Assembly: GCA_017792445.1 (NCBI GenBank)
Contig: CP051232.1
Location: 1,116,001-1,180,000 of the forward strand
Direction of reading: 5' to 3'
Length of the DNA: 64,000 nucleotides
Origin: Maritimibacter sp.
GTDB lineage: Bacteria > Pseudomonadota > Alphaproteobacteria > Rhodobacterales > Rhodobacteraceae
Numbering within the stretch: the stretch's first letter is position 1; every line of letters starts with the position of its first letter. The position numbers were made by a program, and so were the translations under genes. This document shows, one piece after another, positions 34,731-44,772 of the stretch. Under the pieces are notes generated by a model. That model was not told where the DNA came from and did not search any database. It worked only from the letters and a program-made list of their open reading frames with translations.

Positions 34731-35744
34731 TCAGTAGTTCGCCATCTCTTCCATGATGAAGGCGCGCGCCGCTTCGGCGTCGACCCCGGTGTCGTTCACC
34801 TCGGCCACCACGGCGTCGATGATCGGCTTGGTCATCTCTTCCCACTTGGCGACGTCCTCGGCAGAGGCCTCGCGCAGGGTGTTGTCGCCCGCCGCTTCCA
34901 GCGCCTCCATGCCGGTCGCGTCGATGGTGTCCCACATCTTGCCGCCCATCCGGCTGAAGTTCTCGCCGAACAGCGCCTCGATCGCGGCGCGGTCCTCGTC
35001 AGACACCTTGTCGAGCGCGAAGGGGCTCATGATCATCGCGAACGAACCGCGATAGAAGCCGCCGGGCACGGTGTAGGTGTTCTTGGCCACCTCGAAGAGC
35101 TTGAAGCTGTCCTTGGCCTCCATCGGGATCATCACGCCGTCGGCGGCGTTCGACGCCAGCGTCTCGTAGACCTTGGGCGCGGGCACGTTGATGCCGGTGA
35201 CGCCCAGCGCCTCGCCCACCATGTTCGCGACGCCGCCGCCGATGCGCATCTTCATCGAGGCGAGATCGTCCAGCGAGGTCACGTCGGCGTTGGTGTGCAC
35301 CACGCCGGGGCCATGGGTCATGAGGCCCATCACCTCGACGCCTTTGTGCTCGCCCAATTCCTCGAAATACGTCTCGTAGGCGCGCCAGTAGGCGACCGAG
35401 GCGGCCTCGGCGTTGCCGGTGTAGCCCGGCAGTTCGATCAGCTTGGTGGTGACGAAGCGGCCGGGGGTGTAGCCGTGGAAGATCCACGCGATGTCGGCCA
35501 CGCCGTCCAGCACAAGGTCATACTGCGCCGGCGGCGGCGCGAGGCCGTACTTGATCTCGCCGGTGACGCGACCCTCGGTCGCCTCTTCGATCTGGCGGAT
35601 CATCTCGGGCCAGGTGATCGCGTTCATGCCGTGCGTGGGCGGCGCCCAGGACGAGATGGTGAGCGTGACGTCGGCCGCCTGCGCCGCCAGCGACGTGACA
35701 GCAAGCGCGCAGGCCGCCGCGGCGGTCTTAACGAAGTGTTTCAA
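34731..35744 (-). CDS. dctP: TRAP transporter substrate-binding protein (DctP), TTG start
   Basis: This 337-residue protein has a signal peptide (LKHFVKTAAAACALAVTSLAAQA) and DctP features such as ISSWAPPTHGMN, GGRF-type ligand-strand segments and MKMRIGGGVANMVGEALG. It binds the solute in the periplasm and passes it to DctQM; the ligand, probably a carboxylate, is not readable. The start is TTG at 35744, because GGGAGGA lies 4 nt upstream and the signal peptide begins there; no ATG precedes the signal sequence in a sensible place. Confidence 0.88.
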   Translation of the reverse strand: MKHFVKTAAAACALAVTSLAAQAADVTLTISSWAPPTHGMNAITWPEMIRQIEEATEGRVTGEIKYGLAPPPAQYDLVLDGVADIAWIFHGYTPGRFVTTKLIELPGYTGNAEAASVAYWRAYETYFEELGEHKGVEVMGLMTHGPGVVHTNADVTSLDDLASMKMRIGGGVANMVGEALGVTGINVPAPKVYETLASNAADGVMIPMEAKDSFKLFEVAKNTYTVPGGFYRGSFAMIMSPFALDKVSDEDRAAIEALFGENFSRMGGKMWDTIDATGMEALEAAGDNTLREASAEDVAKWEEMTKPIIDAVVAEVNDTGVDAEAARAFIMEEMANY

Positions 35745-35748
35745 TTTG

Positions 35749-35755
35749 TCCTCCC
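35749..35755 (-). promoter_or_regulatory. Strong ribosome binding site deciding the dctP TTG start
   Basis: GGGAGGA on the minus strand lies 4 nt upstream of the TTG codon. It is the only good Shine-Dalgarno in front of the signal peptide, and it fixes the non-ATG start. Confidence 0.7.
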
Positions 35756-35902
35756 TCAGTGCAAGAACCGCCCCTCCCAAGGCGGCCGGAAACTTTCCGT
35801 GCAAACTATTCGTGCCTGCCTGCGGGGCGAAAATCAAGCGTTTCCGCCCCTGCGGCGCCCCGCACGCTTGCACGGCGTGCGTCCTCGGGGCAAAGGACGC
35901 AT

Positions 35903-36484
35903 ATGGCAAAGCTGTATTTCCACTACTCGACGATGAACGCCGGCAAGTCGACGATCCTGCTGCAGGCGGCGTACAACTACCGTGAACGGGGCATGCAGAC
36001 CTACCTGCTGACCGCGCGCATGGATCGCCGCGCCGGGGAAGGCCGGATCGCCAGCCGTATCGGTATCGCCGACGAGGCGGACACCTTCGTGTCGGGCGAG
36101 GACCTGTTCGCCAAGATCGCCGCCCGGCTGGACGAAGGCCCGATCGCGTGCGTTTTCGTGGACGAGGCGCAGTTCCTCGACAAGGATCAGGTCTGGCAAC
36201 TGGCCCGCGCGGTGGACGACCTTGGCGTTCCGGTCATGTGCTACGGGTTGCGGGTGGATTTCAGGGGCGAGCTGTTTCCCGGTTCGTCGGCGCTGTTGGC
36301 GCTGGCCGACGAGATGCGCGAGGTGCGCACGATCTGCCACTGCGGCAGCAAGGCGACGATGGTGGTGCGTCGCGACGCCGAGGGCAGGACGCTGCGCGAC
36401 GGCGCGCAGGTGCAGATCGGCGGGAACGAGACCTATGTCTCGTTGTGCCGCAAGCACTGGCGCGAAGCCGTGGGCGACAGCTGA
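35903..36484 (+). CDS. tdk: Thymidine kinase (class II, TK1 type)
   Basis: This 193-residue enzyme has the P-loop STMNAGKST near residue 10, the Walker B-like VFVDEAQFLDKDQVWQLA near 86, YGLRVDFRGELFPGS, and a lasso region with VQIGGNETYVSLCRKH near 175. CxC (CHCGSKA) and the later Cys are the likely structural zinc ligands. It phosphorylates thymidine in nucleotide salvage. AAAGGA lies 6 nt upstream of the ATG. It is divergent from dctP. Confidence 0.93.
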   Translation: MAKLYFHYSTMNAGKSTILLQAAYNYRERGMQTYLLTARMDRRAGEGRIASRIGIADEADTFVSGEDLFAKIAARLDEGPIACVFVDEAQFLDKDQVWQLARAVDDLGVPVMCYGLRVDFRGELFPGSSALLALADEMREVRTICHCGSKATMVVRRDAEGRTLRDGAQVQIGGNETYVSLCRKHWREAVGDS

Positions 36485-36488
36485 GCAT

Positions 36489-36512
36489 CGGCACAGGCCG
36501 GAACGAGGGGCC
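36489..36512. repeat. Short repeat shared with 20675-20699
   Basis: A CGGCACAGGCCGGAACGAGGGGCC block (24 nt) closely matches the one at 20675-20699, with one-base gaps. It directly adjoins intergenic repeat copy 3. Confidence 0.45.
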
Positions 36513-36559
36513 AGCCCCTCGTGCTCCCCGAGGTATTTTCCAAGAGAAGAAGGGGCTGA
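36505..36559. repeat. Intergenic repeat family, copy 3 (inverted)
   Basis: In reverse complement it reads CTTCTTCTCTTGGAAAATACCTCGGGG, then a GAGGGGC/GCCCCTC hairpin. It is a divergent copy of the elements at 7953-8001 and 15287-15346. It lies between the convergent tdk and csaA genes, where termination of both is needed. Confidence 0.55.
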
Positions 36560-36595
36560 GAGGGTCCCGGCCCTGGGGCGCGGCGCGCGCGACGT

Positions 36596-36943
36596 CTAGA
36601 ACAGGCGGCCGCCCAGAGGCACGTCCTTGTCCGGCGTGATGAGGACGACGGCGCCGTTCTCGTCGGGGACGCCGAGGACCAGCGCCTCGGACATGAAGGG
36701 GCCGATCTGGCGGGGCGGGAAGTTGACGACGCCCAGCACCCGGCGACCGATCAGGTCTTCGGGCGTGTAGTGGACCGTGATCTGGGCCGAGCTTTTGCGC
36801 TGGCCGATCTCGGGACCGTAGTCGACCCACAGCTTGAGAGCGGGTTTGCGCGCCTCGGGGAACGGTTCGGCGCGGGTGATCACGCCGACGCGGATGTCGA
36901 CCTTGAGGAAGTCGTCGATGCCGATGAGATCCGCGATGGTCAT
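36596..36943 (-). CDS. csaA: tRNA-binding protein CsaA-like (OB fold)
   Basis: This 115-residue single OB-fold protein of the CsaA/Arc1p-type tRNA-binding family has [29 protein letters not shown] and [20 protein letters not shown]. CsaA has tRNA-binding and chaperone-like activity in other bacteria. Its ATG overlaps the proC stop (ATGA), so the two are co-translated. Confidence 0.88.
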   Translation of the reverse strand: MTIADLIGIDDFLKVDIRVGVITRAEPFPEARKPALKLWVDYGPEIGQRKSSAQITVHYTPEDLIGRRVLGVVNFPPRQIGPFMSEALVLGVPDENGAVVLITPDKDVPLGGRLF

Positions 36944-37749
36944 TTCGCAAGCTCCCGGCCCCGGTTCGCGGCAGCCCTGACCGCGCGGCGCAGGAGCGCG
37001 GGGAAGCCGGTTTCGTCGTCCATCAGCACCTCGAGCGCGGCGGCGGTGGTGCCGCCCGGCGAGGTGACGTTGACCCGCAGTTGCGCCGGATCGTCAGAGG
37101 AGTCCTCGGCCAGCGCGCCGGCGCCTGCGACGGTGGCCTTGGCCAGTTGCATCGCGAGGTCGGCGGGCAGGCCCTCGGCCACGCCCGCGGCGGCGAGCGT
37201 TTCGATCAGGTGGAACACGTAGGCCGGGCCCGAGCCGGAAACGGCGGTCACGGCGTCCATCTGGCTTTCGTCGTCCAGCCGCACCACCTGCCCGACCGCC
37301 GCGAGCAGCGCTTCGGCGGTGTCGAGCTGCGCCGGCGCGACGCGGGGATTGCCGACGATGGCGGTAATGCCGCGGCCCACCGCGGCGGGCGTGTTGGGCA
37401 TCGCGCGAACGATGGGAGAGGCTTCGCCCAGCATGTCCTCGTAGGTCTCGATCGTGGTGCCTGCCGCCACCGATACGAAGAGGGTGGCGCCGTTGCCGTA
37501 TTCGGCGATGTCCGGCAGGGCCGAGCCCATCATCTGCGGCTTCACCGCGATCAGGACGACGGCGGGGCCTTCGGGAAGGTCGGCGTTGATGTTGACGCCG
37601 GTGCCTTTCAGCCAGTCCGAGGGGTTCGGGTCGATGACCCAGACCGAGCCGGCTTGCAGCCCGCGGCCCAGCCAGCCGGCCAGCATCGCAGAGCCCATCT
37701 TGCCGCAGCCCAGCAGCACCAGTCCCCGGCGGGAAATATCGTCGAACAT
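36940..37749 (-). CDS. proC: Pyrroline-5-carboxylate reductase
   Basis: This 269-residue enzyme has an N-terminal NAD(P) motif [19 protein letters not shown] and a complete P5C site, [28 protein letters not shown] (near residue 165), followed by [15 protein letters not shown]. It catalyses the last step of proline synthesis. The start at 37749 has AAGGGGG upstream. It is transcribed with csaA. Confidence 0.92.
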   Translation of the reverse strand: MFDDISRRGLVLLGCGKMGSAMLAGWLGRGLQAGSVWVIDPNPSDWLKGTGVNINADLPEGPAVVLIAVKPQMMGSALPDIAEYGNGATLFVSVAAGTTIETYEDMLGEASPIVRAMPNTPAAVGRGITAIVGNPRVAPAQLDTAEALLAAVGQVVRLDDESQMDAVTAVSGSGPAYVFHLIETLAAAGVAEGLPADLAMQLAKATVAGAGALAEDSSDDPAQLRVNVTSPGGTTAAALEVLMDDETGFPALLRRAVRAAANRGRELAK

Positions 37750-37822
37750 GTCACAGCCCCCTTGCTTTGCGACGTTCCTAGCCCTGCGCGCGGGCGGGAA
37801 CAAGCGAGGCCCGAAAATGCGA

Positions 37823-37856
37823 ACGGGCCGCGCGGGTTGGTCCCGGCGCGGCCCGT
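37823..37856 (-). terminator. Strong hairpin between ybjN-type gene and proC
   Basis: ACGGGCCGCGC/GCGCGGCCCGT is an 11-bp perfect stem. It lies 23 bp downstream of the YbjN-like stop codon, separating that gene from proC on the same strand. It has no long T-tract. Confidence 0.6.
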
Positions 37857-37878
37857 CGAATTCTGCAGCTGTTGCGCG

Positions 37879-38379
37879 TCAGGCGCGGCCGTAGGCCTCG
37901 GCGATGGCGACGTTCACGGCCTCTTCCGGACACTGGTCGCCCCATGCCACCAGCTGGAAGGCCGGGTAGAAGCGCTCGGCCGACGCGACCGCCGAGCCGA
38001 TCAGCGTGTCGATCTGTTCGGGGTTGGCCATCTGGCCGCCCGACAGCACAAGGCCGTACCGGTAGACCATCAGCCGCTGGTCGGCCCAGTAGGTGAAGGC
38101 GCCGGACCAGCACATGTCGTTGGCGCGGTTCAGCGTCTCGTAGATACCCGGAAGCTTGTCCTCGGGCGGCTCCATCTCGAAGGTGCAGATCAGGCGCAGC
38201 GTCTCGTCGTAGTCCGACCAGGCGAGCGTGATCGAGTAGGTGCGCCACTGGCCTTCGACCGCCATCGCGATCTGGTCGTCGGCCACCCGGTCGAAATCCC
38301 ACGCGTGGTGTTCCGCGATATGCTCCACGATGTCGATCGGGTGAAGATCTTCCGTGTGAAACTGCTCTGCCAGTGCCAT
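37879..38379 (-). CDS. YbjN domain-containing protein
   Basis: This 166-residue cytosolic protein of the YbjN/type III chaperone-like fold has EDLHPIDIVEHIAEHHAWDFDR, QWRTYSITLAWSDYDETLRLICTFEMEPPEDKL and a C-terminal YPAFQLVAWGDQCPEEAVNVAIAEAYG helix. The family is linked to stress responses in E. coli without a fixed mechanism. A strong hairpin follows it. Confidence 0.85.
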   Translation of the reverse strand: MALAEQFHTEDLHPIDIVEHIAEHHAWDFDRVADDQIAMAVEGQWRTYSITLAWSDYDETLRLICTFEMEPPEDKLPGIYETLNRANDMCWSGAFTYWADQRLMVYRYGLVLSGGQMANPEQIDTLIGSAVASAERFYPAFQLVAWGDQCPEEAVNVAIAEAYGRA

Positions 38380-38597
38380 GCCCCCGCCTCTCTGCTTATC
38401 GTTCGGGGGGCGTGAATTCGCCCCAGAACTAGGTGCCTGCTCTAGGATCGGCGATCTATGCCGCGCGTCCTACGAGATATGGTAAGGGCGAGTGATTCGC
38501 ACTGTAAAGCACTAAATCGGGGATAACTGCAATAACTTGGGGATGACCCGGCAAAGGGCACATAATCCGGTAACAGATCGGTGAATCGCCGGAGCAG

Positions 38598-38622
38598 CGG
38601 TGCAACCAGAGCGGTTGCACCG
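38598..38622 (-). terminator. Hairpin downstream of ubiK
   Basis: CGGTGCAACC/GGTTGCACCG forms a 10-bp perfect stem with a 5-nt loop, 8 bp after the UbiK-type stop codon on the minus strand. No T-tract follows. Confidence 0.5.
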
Positions 38623-38630
38623 GCTTAACG

Positions 38631-38879
38631 TCAGGACTTGGACGCGGCTTCCAGAGCGTCGAGACGGGCCTTCAGCGCCTCGTTCTCTTCGCGGGCTTTC
38701 TGGGCCATGGCGCGCACGGCGTCGAATTCCTCGCGCGTGACGAAATCGCGATCGGCAAGCCAGCGGTCGACGAGGCCCTTCATCGCGGTTTCGGCTTCCT
38801 GCCGCGCACCCTGCGCAACGCCCATGGCGTTGGTCATCAGCTGGCCGATATCGTCGAAAACCTTGTTGCGGGTCTGCAT
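38631..38879 (-). CDS. ubiK: UbiK-family ubiquinone biogenesis accessory protein (BMFP)
   Basis: The product is an 82-residue coiled-coil protein: KVFDDIGQLMTNAMGVAQGARQEAE followed by a C-terminal coiled coil (FDAVRAMAQKAREENEALKARLDALEAA). It belongs to the BMFP/DUF526 family; UbiK interacts with the lipid-binding UbiJ in ubiquinone synthesis in enterobacteria, and Brucella BMFP is membrane-fusogenic. It is divergent from lgt. Confidence 0.87.
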   Translation of the reverse strand: MQTRNKVFDDIGQLMTNAMGVAQGARQEAETAMKGLVDRWLADRDFVTREEFDAVRAMAQKAREENEALKARLDALEAASKS

Positions 38880-38986
38880 GTCTTAGCTCCGTTCCACTTC
38901 CCCCCTATATGGGCCGCCGCGGCGCGGCGGGCAAGGTCGCGTTCGTCCGGTTGACTTCACTTCGCCGCCGTGGCCAAGGAGAGCGC

Positions 38987-39880
38987 ATGTTGGCCGCCAT
39001 CCCCTTCCCTTCCGTCTCTCCCGAGATCTTCTCGATCGACATCGGCAGTTTCACCTTCGCGCTGCGCTGGTACGCGATGGCCTACATCGTGGGCATCATC
39101 ATCGGCTGGCGGATGGCGGTGGCCTTCGTGCGCCGCCCGCACTTGTGGCGCGGCGAGCCGCCGATGACGGCGGCGCAGGTCGACGACTTCGTGACGTGGG
39201 TGATCGTGGGCGTGATCCTTGGCGGGCGTCTGGGCTTCGTGCTGTTCTACGCGCCCGGCTATTACCTGAGCCATCCGCTTGAGATCCTCCAGATCTGGAA
39301 CGGCGGCATGTCGTTCCACGGCGGCTTCCTTGGCGTGATGACGGTGATCCTTGTCTATTCGCGCCGCATCGGCGCGGTCACGGGCAGCGTGGCCGACATG
39401 CTGGTGGCCGCGACGCCGCCGGGGCTATTGCTGGGGCGGCTGGCCAACTTCATCAACGCCGAGCTGTGGGGCCTGCCGACCACGATGCCGTGGGGCGTGA
39501 TCTTTCCCGGGCTTGCGGCGCAGGACTGCCCCCTGGTGGACGGACCTTGCGCCCGCCACCCGTCGCAGCTGTACGAAGCGGGGCTGGAGGGGCTGGTGCT
39601 GGGCCTGCTGATCCTGTTCCTGGTCTTCGCGCGCAAATGGTTCCGGACGCCCTGGGCGATCACCGGCGTGTTCATCGGCGGCTACGGTGCGGCACGGTTC
39701 TTCGTCGAGTTCTTCCGGCAGGCCGATGCGCAATACATCACGCTGGACAACCCGATGGGCTATGTCGTGCAGCTTGGCGCGTCCGGCCTGAAGATGGGGC
39801 AGTTGCTGTCGCTGCCGATGCTGTTGATCGGGGTCGCGCTGGTGATCTGGGCCCGCAGGCGCGCGCCCGCCGCGCCATGA
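38987..39880 (+). CDS. lgt: Prolipoprotein diacylglyceryl transferase
   Basis: This 297-residue inner-membrane enzyme has the Lgt signature GRLANFINAELWG near residue 149, HGGFLG near 107, and AGLEGL and ARFFVEFFRQAD in the C-terminal part. It transfers diacylglycerol to the lipobox Cys of prolipoproteins. The ATG has AAGGAG 5 nt upstream. The stop overlaps midA (ATGA). Confidence 0.94.
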   Translation: MLAAIPFPSVSPEIFSIDIGSFTFALRWYAMAYIVGIIIGWRMAVAFVRRPHLWRGEPPMTAAQVDDFVTWVIVGVILGGRLGFVLFYAPGYYLSHPLEILQIWNGGMSFHGGFLGVMTVILVYSRRIGAVTGSVADMLVAATPPGLLLGRLANFINAELWGLPTTMPWGVIFPGLAAQDCPLVDGPCARHPSQLYEAGLEGLVLGLLILFLVFARKWFRTPWAITGVFIGGYGAARFFVEFFRQADAQYITLDNPMGYVVQLGASGLKMGQLLSLPMLLIGVALVIWARRRAPAAP

Positions 39881-40941
39881 CGGCGCTGGCCGAGCTCCTT
39901 TTACGCAGGATCGCCGCAACCGGGCCGCTGACGGTGGCCGAGTACATGGCCGAATGCCTGCTGCACCCCGAGCATGGGTATTACACCACCCGCGATCCGT
40001 TCGGCGCCGCGGGCGATTTCACCACCGCGCCCGAGATCAGCCAGATGTTCGGCGAGCTGCTGGGCCTGTCACTGGCGCAGGCGTGGATGGATCAGGGCGC
40101 GCCGGACCCTTTCGTGCTGGCCGAGCTTGGACCGGGGCGCGGCACGCTGATGGCGGACCTGCTGCGGGCGACGGCGCGGGTTCCGGGGTTTCACGACGCG
40201 GCGCGGGTCTGTCTTGTCGAGGCGTCGCCGACGCTGCGCCGGAAGCAGCGCGAGACGCTCGCGGGGCATGACGTTTCGTGGTGCGACGACGTTGGCATGC
40301 TGCCGCCGGGGCCGCTGTTTCTTGTGGCGAACGAGTTCCTCGACGCCTTGCCGATCCGGCAGTTCTTGCGGGACGGGATCGGGTGGCGGGAACGGCTGGT
40401 GACGGTTGTGGACGGTGCGCTGGCTTTCGGGCTGGGGGCGGTCACGCCGCTTGGTGCGTTGGCGGATCGGCTGGCGGATACCGTGGACGGCGACCTTGTC
40501 GAGACCTGCGCTCCGGCGGCGGCGGTGGCAGAAGCTGTGGCGCCCCGGATCGCCGCACGGGGCGGCGCCGCGATTTTCGTCGACTATGGCGACTGGCGAT
40601 CGAAAGGGGACACGTTGCAGGCGCTGCGGGCGCATCAGCCGGACAATCCGCTTTCACATCCCGGTGAGGCGGACCTGACCGCGCATGTCGACTTCGAGGC
40701 TTTCGCGCGGGGCGCTCAGGGCGCCGCGACCTCGGCCATGGTCGCTCAGGGCGTGTTTCTGGAGCGGCTGGGCATCACGCAGCGGGCGCAGCAGCTTGCG
40801 GACGGGCTGACCGGTGCGCCGCTGGATGCGCTGATCGCCGCGCATCGCCGCTTGACCCACCCGCAGGAAATGGGAAGTCTGTTCAAGGTGCTTGCCATTC
40901 ACCCGGAAAGAACAGCGCCCCCGCCAGGGCTGGAGCGATGA
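39877..40941 (+). CDS. SAM-dependent methyltransferase MidA/NDUFAF7 family
   Basis: This 354-residue protein has TVAEYMAECLLHPEHGYYTTRDPFGAAGDFTTAPEISQMFGE at the N-terminus and the SAM motif FVLAELGPGRGTLMADLLR near residue 85. The family includes mitochondrial NDUFAF7, which methylates an arginine in complex I. Its bacterial role is inferred only. It overlaps lgt and pgeF by 4 bp each; the three form an operon. Confidence 0.87.
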   Translation: MTALAELLLRRIAATGPLTVAEYMAECLLHPEHGYYTTRDPFGAAGDFTTAPEISQMFGELLGLSLAQAWMDQGAPDPFVLAELGPGRGTLMADLLRATARVPGFHDAARVCLVEASPTLRRKQRETLAGHDVSWCDDVGMLPPGPLFLVANEFLDALPIRQFLRDGIGWRERLVTVVDGALAFGLGAVTPLGALADRLADTVDGDLVETCAPAAAVAEAVAPRIAARGGAAIFVDYGDWRSKGDTLQALRAHQPDNPLSHPGEADLTAHVDFEAFARGAQGAATSAMVAQGVFLERLGITQRAQQLADGLTGAPLDALIAAHRRLTHPQEMGSLFKVLAIHPERTAPPPGLER

Positions 40942-41693
40942 CGCTTGAAATCCTGACCTCTCCCGCACTCGACGGCGTGCGCCACGGGTTCTTCACCCGG
41001 CTTGGCGGCGCGTCCTCCGGTGTATTTTCCGGCCTGAACTGCGGGCCCGGTTCCTCGGACCAATCCGACATCGTCAAAATCAACCGGTCCCGCGTGGCCG
41101 ATGCGATGGAGGTCTCTCCCGAGGCGCTGATCGGTGTGCGGCAGGTGCATTCGGCCACGGCCATCCGGGCCGAGGACATCGGTGCAGAGAGCCCGCGCGC
41201 CGACGCGATGGTCAGCACCACGCCCGGCATGGCGCTGGCGATCCTGACCGCCGACTGCCAGCCGGTCCTGTTCGCGGACCGCGAAGGGGGCGTCGTGGGT
41301 GCGGCGCATGCCGGGTGGCGCGGCGCGCTGGACGGGGTGCTGGAGGCGACCGTCGACCTGATGGTCGAGGCGGGCGCACAGCGGGACCGTATCGTCGCGG
41401 CGATCGGCCCGACGATCAGCCAGTCCGCCTACGAGGTCGGGCCCGAGTTCCTTGACGCCTTCCTTGCCGACGATCCGGCGAACGCGCGGTTCTTCAAGCC
41501 GGGCGACGGCGACCGGCAGCAGTTCGATCTGCCCGGCTATGGGCTGCACCGCCTGCGCGCTGCCGGCGTGGGGCGGGCCGAATGGACCCGCTGGTGCACC
41601 TATGCCGACCCTCGGCGATTCTTTTCCTATCGGCGCAGCCAGCACCGGAGCGAGGCGGACTACGGTCGCCTGATTTCCGTCGTTCGGCTCTGA
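40938..41693 (+). CDS. pgeF: PgeF (YfiH/LACC1-like purine nucleoside phosphorylase / peptidoglycan editing)
   Basis: This 251-residue protein of the PgeF family has GVRQVHSATAIR (His near 70), LTADCQPVLFAD (Cys near 110) and GAAHAGWRGALDG (His near 125), the zinc site of these copper/zinc-dependent enzymes. Members act as nucleoside phosphorylases, and in E. coli also in peptidoglycan editing. It is the last gene of the lgt operon. Confidence 0.9.
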   Translation: MTLEILTSPALDGVRHGFFTRLGGASSGVFSGLNCGPGSSDQSDIVKINRSRVADAMEVSPEALIGVRQVHSATAIRAEDIGAESPRADAMVSTTPGMALAILTADCQPVLFADREGGVVGAAHAGWRGALDGVLEATVDLMVEAGAQRDRIVAAIGPTISQSAYEVGPEFLDAFLADDPANARFFKPGDGDRQQFDLPGYGLHRLRAAGVGRAEWTRWCTYADPRRFFSYRRSQHRSEADYGRLISVVRL

Positions 41694-41916
41694 TCCGCTC
41701 ATTTTCGGCGACGTCGCGGTAGCTCTTGACCGCAGCGTTTCCAAAGCCGGCACAGCGCCACATTCCCGGCCTTATTGAGCCGTAAAGAATCCTGACCCCG
41801 ACATTCTGCAGCCCCATTGCCCGCCGATAGTCGACCAAGCGAGGGCCGATTGCCCCGCTTCGGGAAACGACGAGAGAGAGCGCGGACTGCCTTCGCGCGA
41901 ATCGAGGAGAGACGTC

Positions 41917-42075
41917 ATGGCCAGCAAGTCGAACTGGATCGCAACGGTCGCGAAAGAGTCCGCCAAGCTGGAGGTGAAGATGCCCTGGACCCGCGGCGCA
42001 CGCCGCGACGCCTTCATCGCCAAGCGGGCCGCTGCCGCGGCCAAGCCGGACCAAGCGCTGCACGCCGCGCGCTGA
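41917..42075 (+). CDS. 52-residue basic small protein
   Basis: The product MASKSNWIATVAKESAKLE... is Lys/Arg/Ala-rich with a central MPWTRGARRDAFIAKR stretch and an Ala-rich tail. It has a GAGGAGA site 7 nt upstream of the ATG. No family recognised. A GC-rich hairpin follows at 42105-42122. Confidence 0.6.
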   Translation: MASKSNWIATVAKESAKLEVKMPWTRGARRDAFIAKRAAAAAKPDQALHAAR

Positions 42076-42104
42076 CGGCACCCAGGGATACGCGAACGAG
42101 GGAC

Positions 42105-42122
42105 GGGCCCCAGTCGGGGCCC
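42105..42122 (+). terminator. Hairpin after the 52-residue protein gene
   Basis: GGGCCCC-AGTC-GGGGCCC is a 7-bp perfect stem with a 4-nt loop, 30 bp after the stop codon. The next bases are not T-rich, so termination is only probable. Confidence 0.5.
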
Positions 42123-42253
42123 AGGCCCGACCTATGGGGGAATAGTCTGCCGCGGGCGTGATTGCGTCCGTGTCACCGGGGAGCCGTGGCGAAGCCATGG
42201 CGTGCACCCGCATGGTCGCCTTCGGCTGTGCGGGGCAGTCGAGAGGGAAACGA

Positions 42254-43054
42254 ATGACATATCCGCATCGGCCGGGCGAAGCTGCCGTCGCCCGCACTGC
42301 CGCACCGATGGGTCAGCATCGCTGGACGGTCCGTCGCGCCAACGCAGGCACACCGCAACCGCAACAACAATTCCCCGCACGCCGTTTCGAGGCGCTGTCG
42401 CTGCTGCCGGATGGCTCGCTGGCCGAGATCATCAAGCGCGCGCCGGCCCATCCGGTGTTCGAGAGCGCGTTCTGCGCCTTGGCCCGCGGCACGATCATGG
42501 CGACCGAGGATGGCCCCGTTGCCGTCGAGGACCTGCTGCCCGGCATGCGGATCGAGACTCGCGACAACGGCTATCAGCCGCTGATGTGGATCGGGAACAT
42601 CACGCTTATTCCCGGCCAGCAGCCCGGCCAGACGCCGCCGCGCCTGTTCCGTATTCCGGTGGACAGCTTCGGCCCCTCGCGGCCTATGCCCGACCTGATG
42701 CTGGCCCCGCACGCCCGCCTTCTGCACCGCCATGCGCGGTTGCAGGACGTGGTGCAGGGCGACAGCGCGCTGACCCCGATCACGGCGTTCGAGGACGGTC
42801 AAAGCGTGATCCGCGTGGCGCCCGCCTCGCCGGTGAACACCTACCATCTTGCGTTCCGCGATCATCAGATCCTGCGGGCGAACGGGCTGGAGATCGAAAG
42901 CTACCATCCGGGCACCGATCTGATGACCCGGCTGGGCGCGGACGGGATGCGCCTGTTCCTGTCCTTCTTCCCGCATGTCACGTCGCTGGCCGAGTTCGGC
43001 CCGCTGTGCGCACCGCGCCTGTCGCCGGAAGAATACGAGACGGCGATCTACTGA
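42254..43054 (+). CDS. Hint-domain protein (second paralogue)
   Basis: This 266-residue protein has a short N-terminal arm followed by a Hint module starting with FCALARGTIMATEDGPVAVEDLLPGM (catalytic-type Cys near residue 76), LMLAPHARLLHR and a C-terminal VNTYHLAFRDHQILRANGLEIESYHPG with His. It lacks the long N-terminal domain of the paralogue at 2057-3316. The start at 42254 has GAGAGGGAAACGA upstream. Function unknown. Confidence 0.85.
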   Translation: MTYPHRPGEAAVARTAAPMGQHRWTVRRANAGTPQPQQQFPARRFEALSLLPDGSLAEIIKRAPAHPVFESAFCALARGTIMATEDGPVAVEDLLPGMRIETRDNGYQPLMWIGNITLIPGQQPGQTPPRLFRIPVDSFGPSRPMPDLMLAPHARLLHRHARLQDVVQGDSALTPITAFEDGQSVIRVAPASPVNTYHLAFRDHQILRANGLEIESYHPGTDLMTRLGADGMRLFLSFFPHVTSLAEFGPLCAPRLSPEEYETAIY

Positions 43055-43084
43055 ACCTGCCGGCCGCCGGCGCCCTTTGAGGCG

Positions 43085-43585
43085 TCAGGCGGTCTGGTTC
43101 AGCCTTTGCTCCAGAATGTCGAAGGGCACGCCCGGTTCGTCCTTGGCGCCCCGGATCACCAGCGAGGTCTTCACCGAGATCACGTTGTCCGCCGCCGTCA
43201 GCTGTTCCGTCAGGAAGGTCTGGAAGGTCGACAGATCCGGCGCAACGCATTTCAGGATAAAGTCCACCTCGCCGTTCAGCATGTGGCACTCGCGGACCAG
43301 CGGCCAGTCGCGGCAGCGCCGTTCGAACGCGGACAGGTCGGCCTCGGCCTGACTTTGCAGACCGACCATCGCGAAAACCTGCACCTCGAACCCCAGTTGT
43401 CGGGCGTCGACCTCGGCGTGATAGCCGCGGATGAAGCCCTGTTCTTCCAGCGTGCGCACACGACGCAGGCAGGGCGGCGCGGAAATACCCACGCGCTTGG
43501 CCAGTTCGACGTTCGTCATGCGACCGTCAGCCTGCAATTCCGCAAGGATCTGGCGATCAATCGGGTCAAGCTTGGAACCGGGCAT
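43085..43585 (-). CDS. Lrp/AsnC family transcriptional regulator
   Basis: This 166-residue regulator has the Lrp HTH LDPIDRQILAELQADGRMTNVELAKRVGISAPPCLRRVRTLEEQGFI (residues ~8-53) and a C-terminal RAM domain (FEVQVFAMVGLQSQ..., GEVDFILKCVAPDLSTFQTF). It responds to amino acids or related ligands in the family. The start at 43585 has GGAG upstream. It is divergent from trxB with an imperfect dyad between them. Confidence 0.9.
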   Translation of the reverse strand: MPGSKLDPIDRQILAELQADGRMTNVELAKRVGISAPPCLRRVRTLEEQGFIRGYHAEVDARQLGFEVQVFAMVGLQSQAEADLSAFERRCRDWPLVRECHMLNGEVDFILKCVAPDLSTFQTFLTEQLTAADNVISVKTSLVIRGAKDEPGVPFDILEQRLNQTA

Positions 43586-43661
43586 GGCAACTCCGCATCT
43601 GTTTTTCCGATAGATACCGAAAGAGAATAGCCTCGGCAATAATATTTCAAGATCGCGCAAC

Positions 43662-43685
43662 ATCATTATGCAGATGCAGCATGAT
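43662..43685. promoter_or_regulatory. Imperfect dyad between lrp-type gene and trxB
   Basis: The 24-bp element ATCAT-ta-TGC-agat-GCA-gc-ATGAT has 8 of 10 symmetric pairs around a 4-nt centre. Its place in the divergent promoter region suits an Lrp-type regulator. The binding protein is inferred. Confidence 0.4.
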
Positions 43686-43752
43686 AGGCGATACCATATG
43701 CGGGGCTTTCAGGACGGGGCCGGCATGGTTATATGCGTGTTCCAGATTTTAA

Positions 43753-44769
<1,017 letters not shown>

Positions 44770-44772
44770 GGT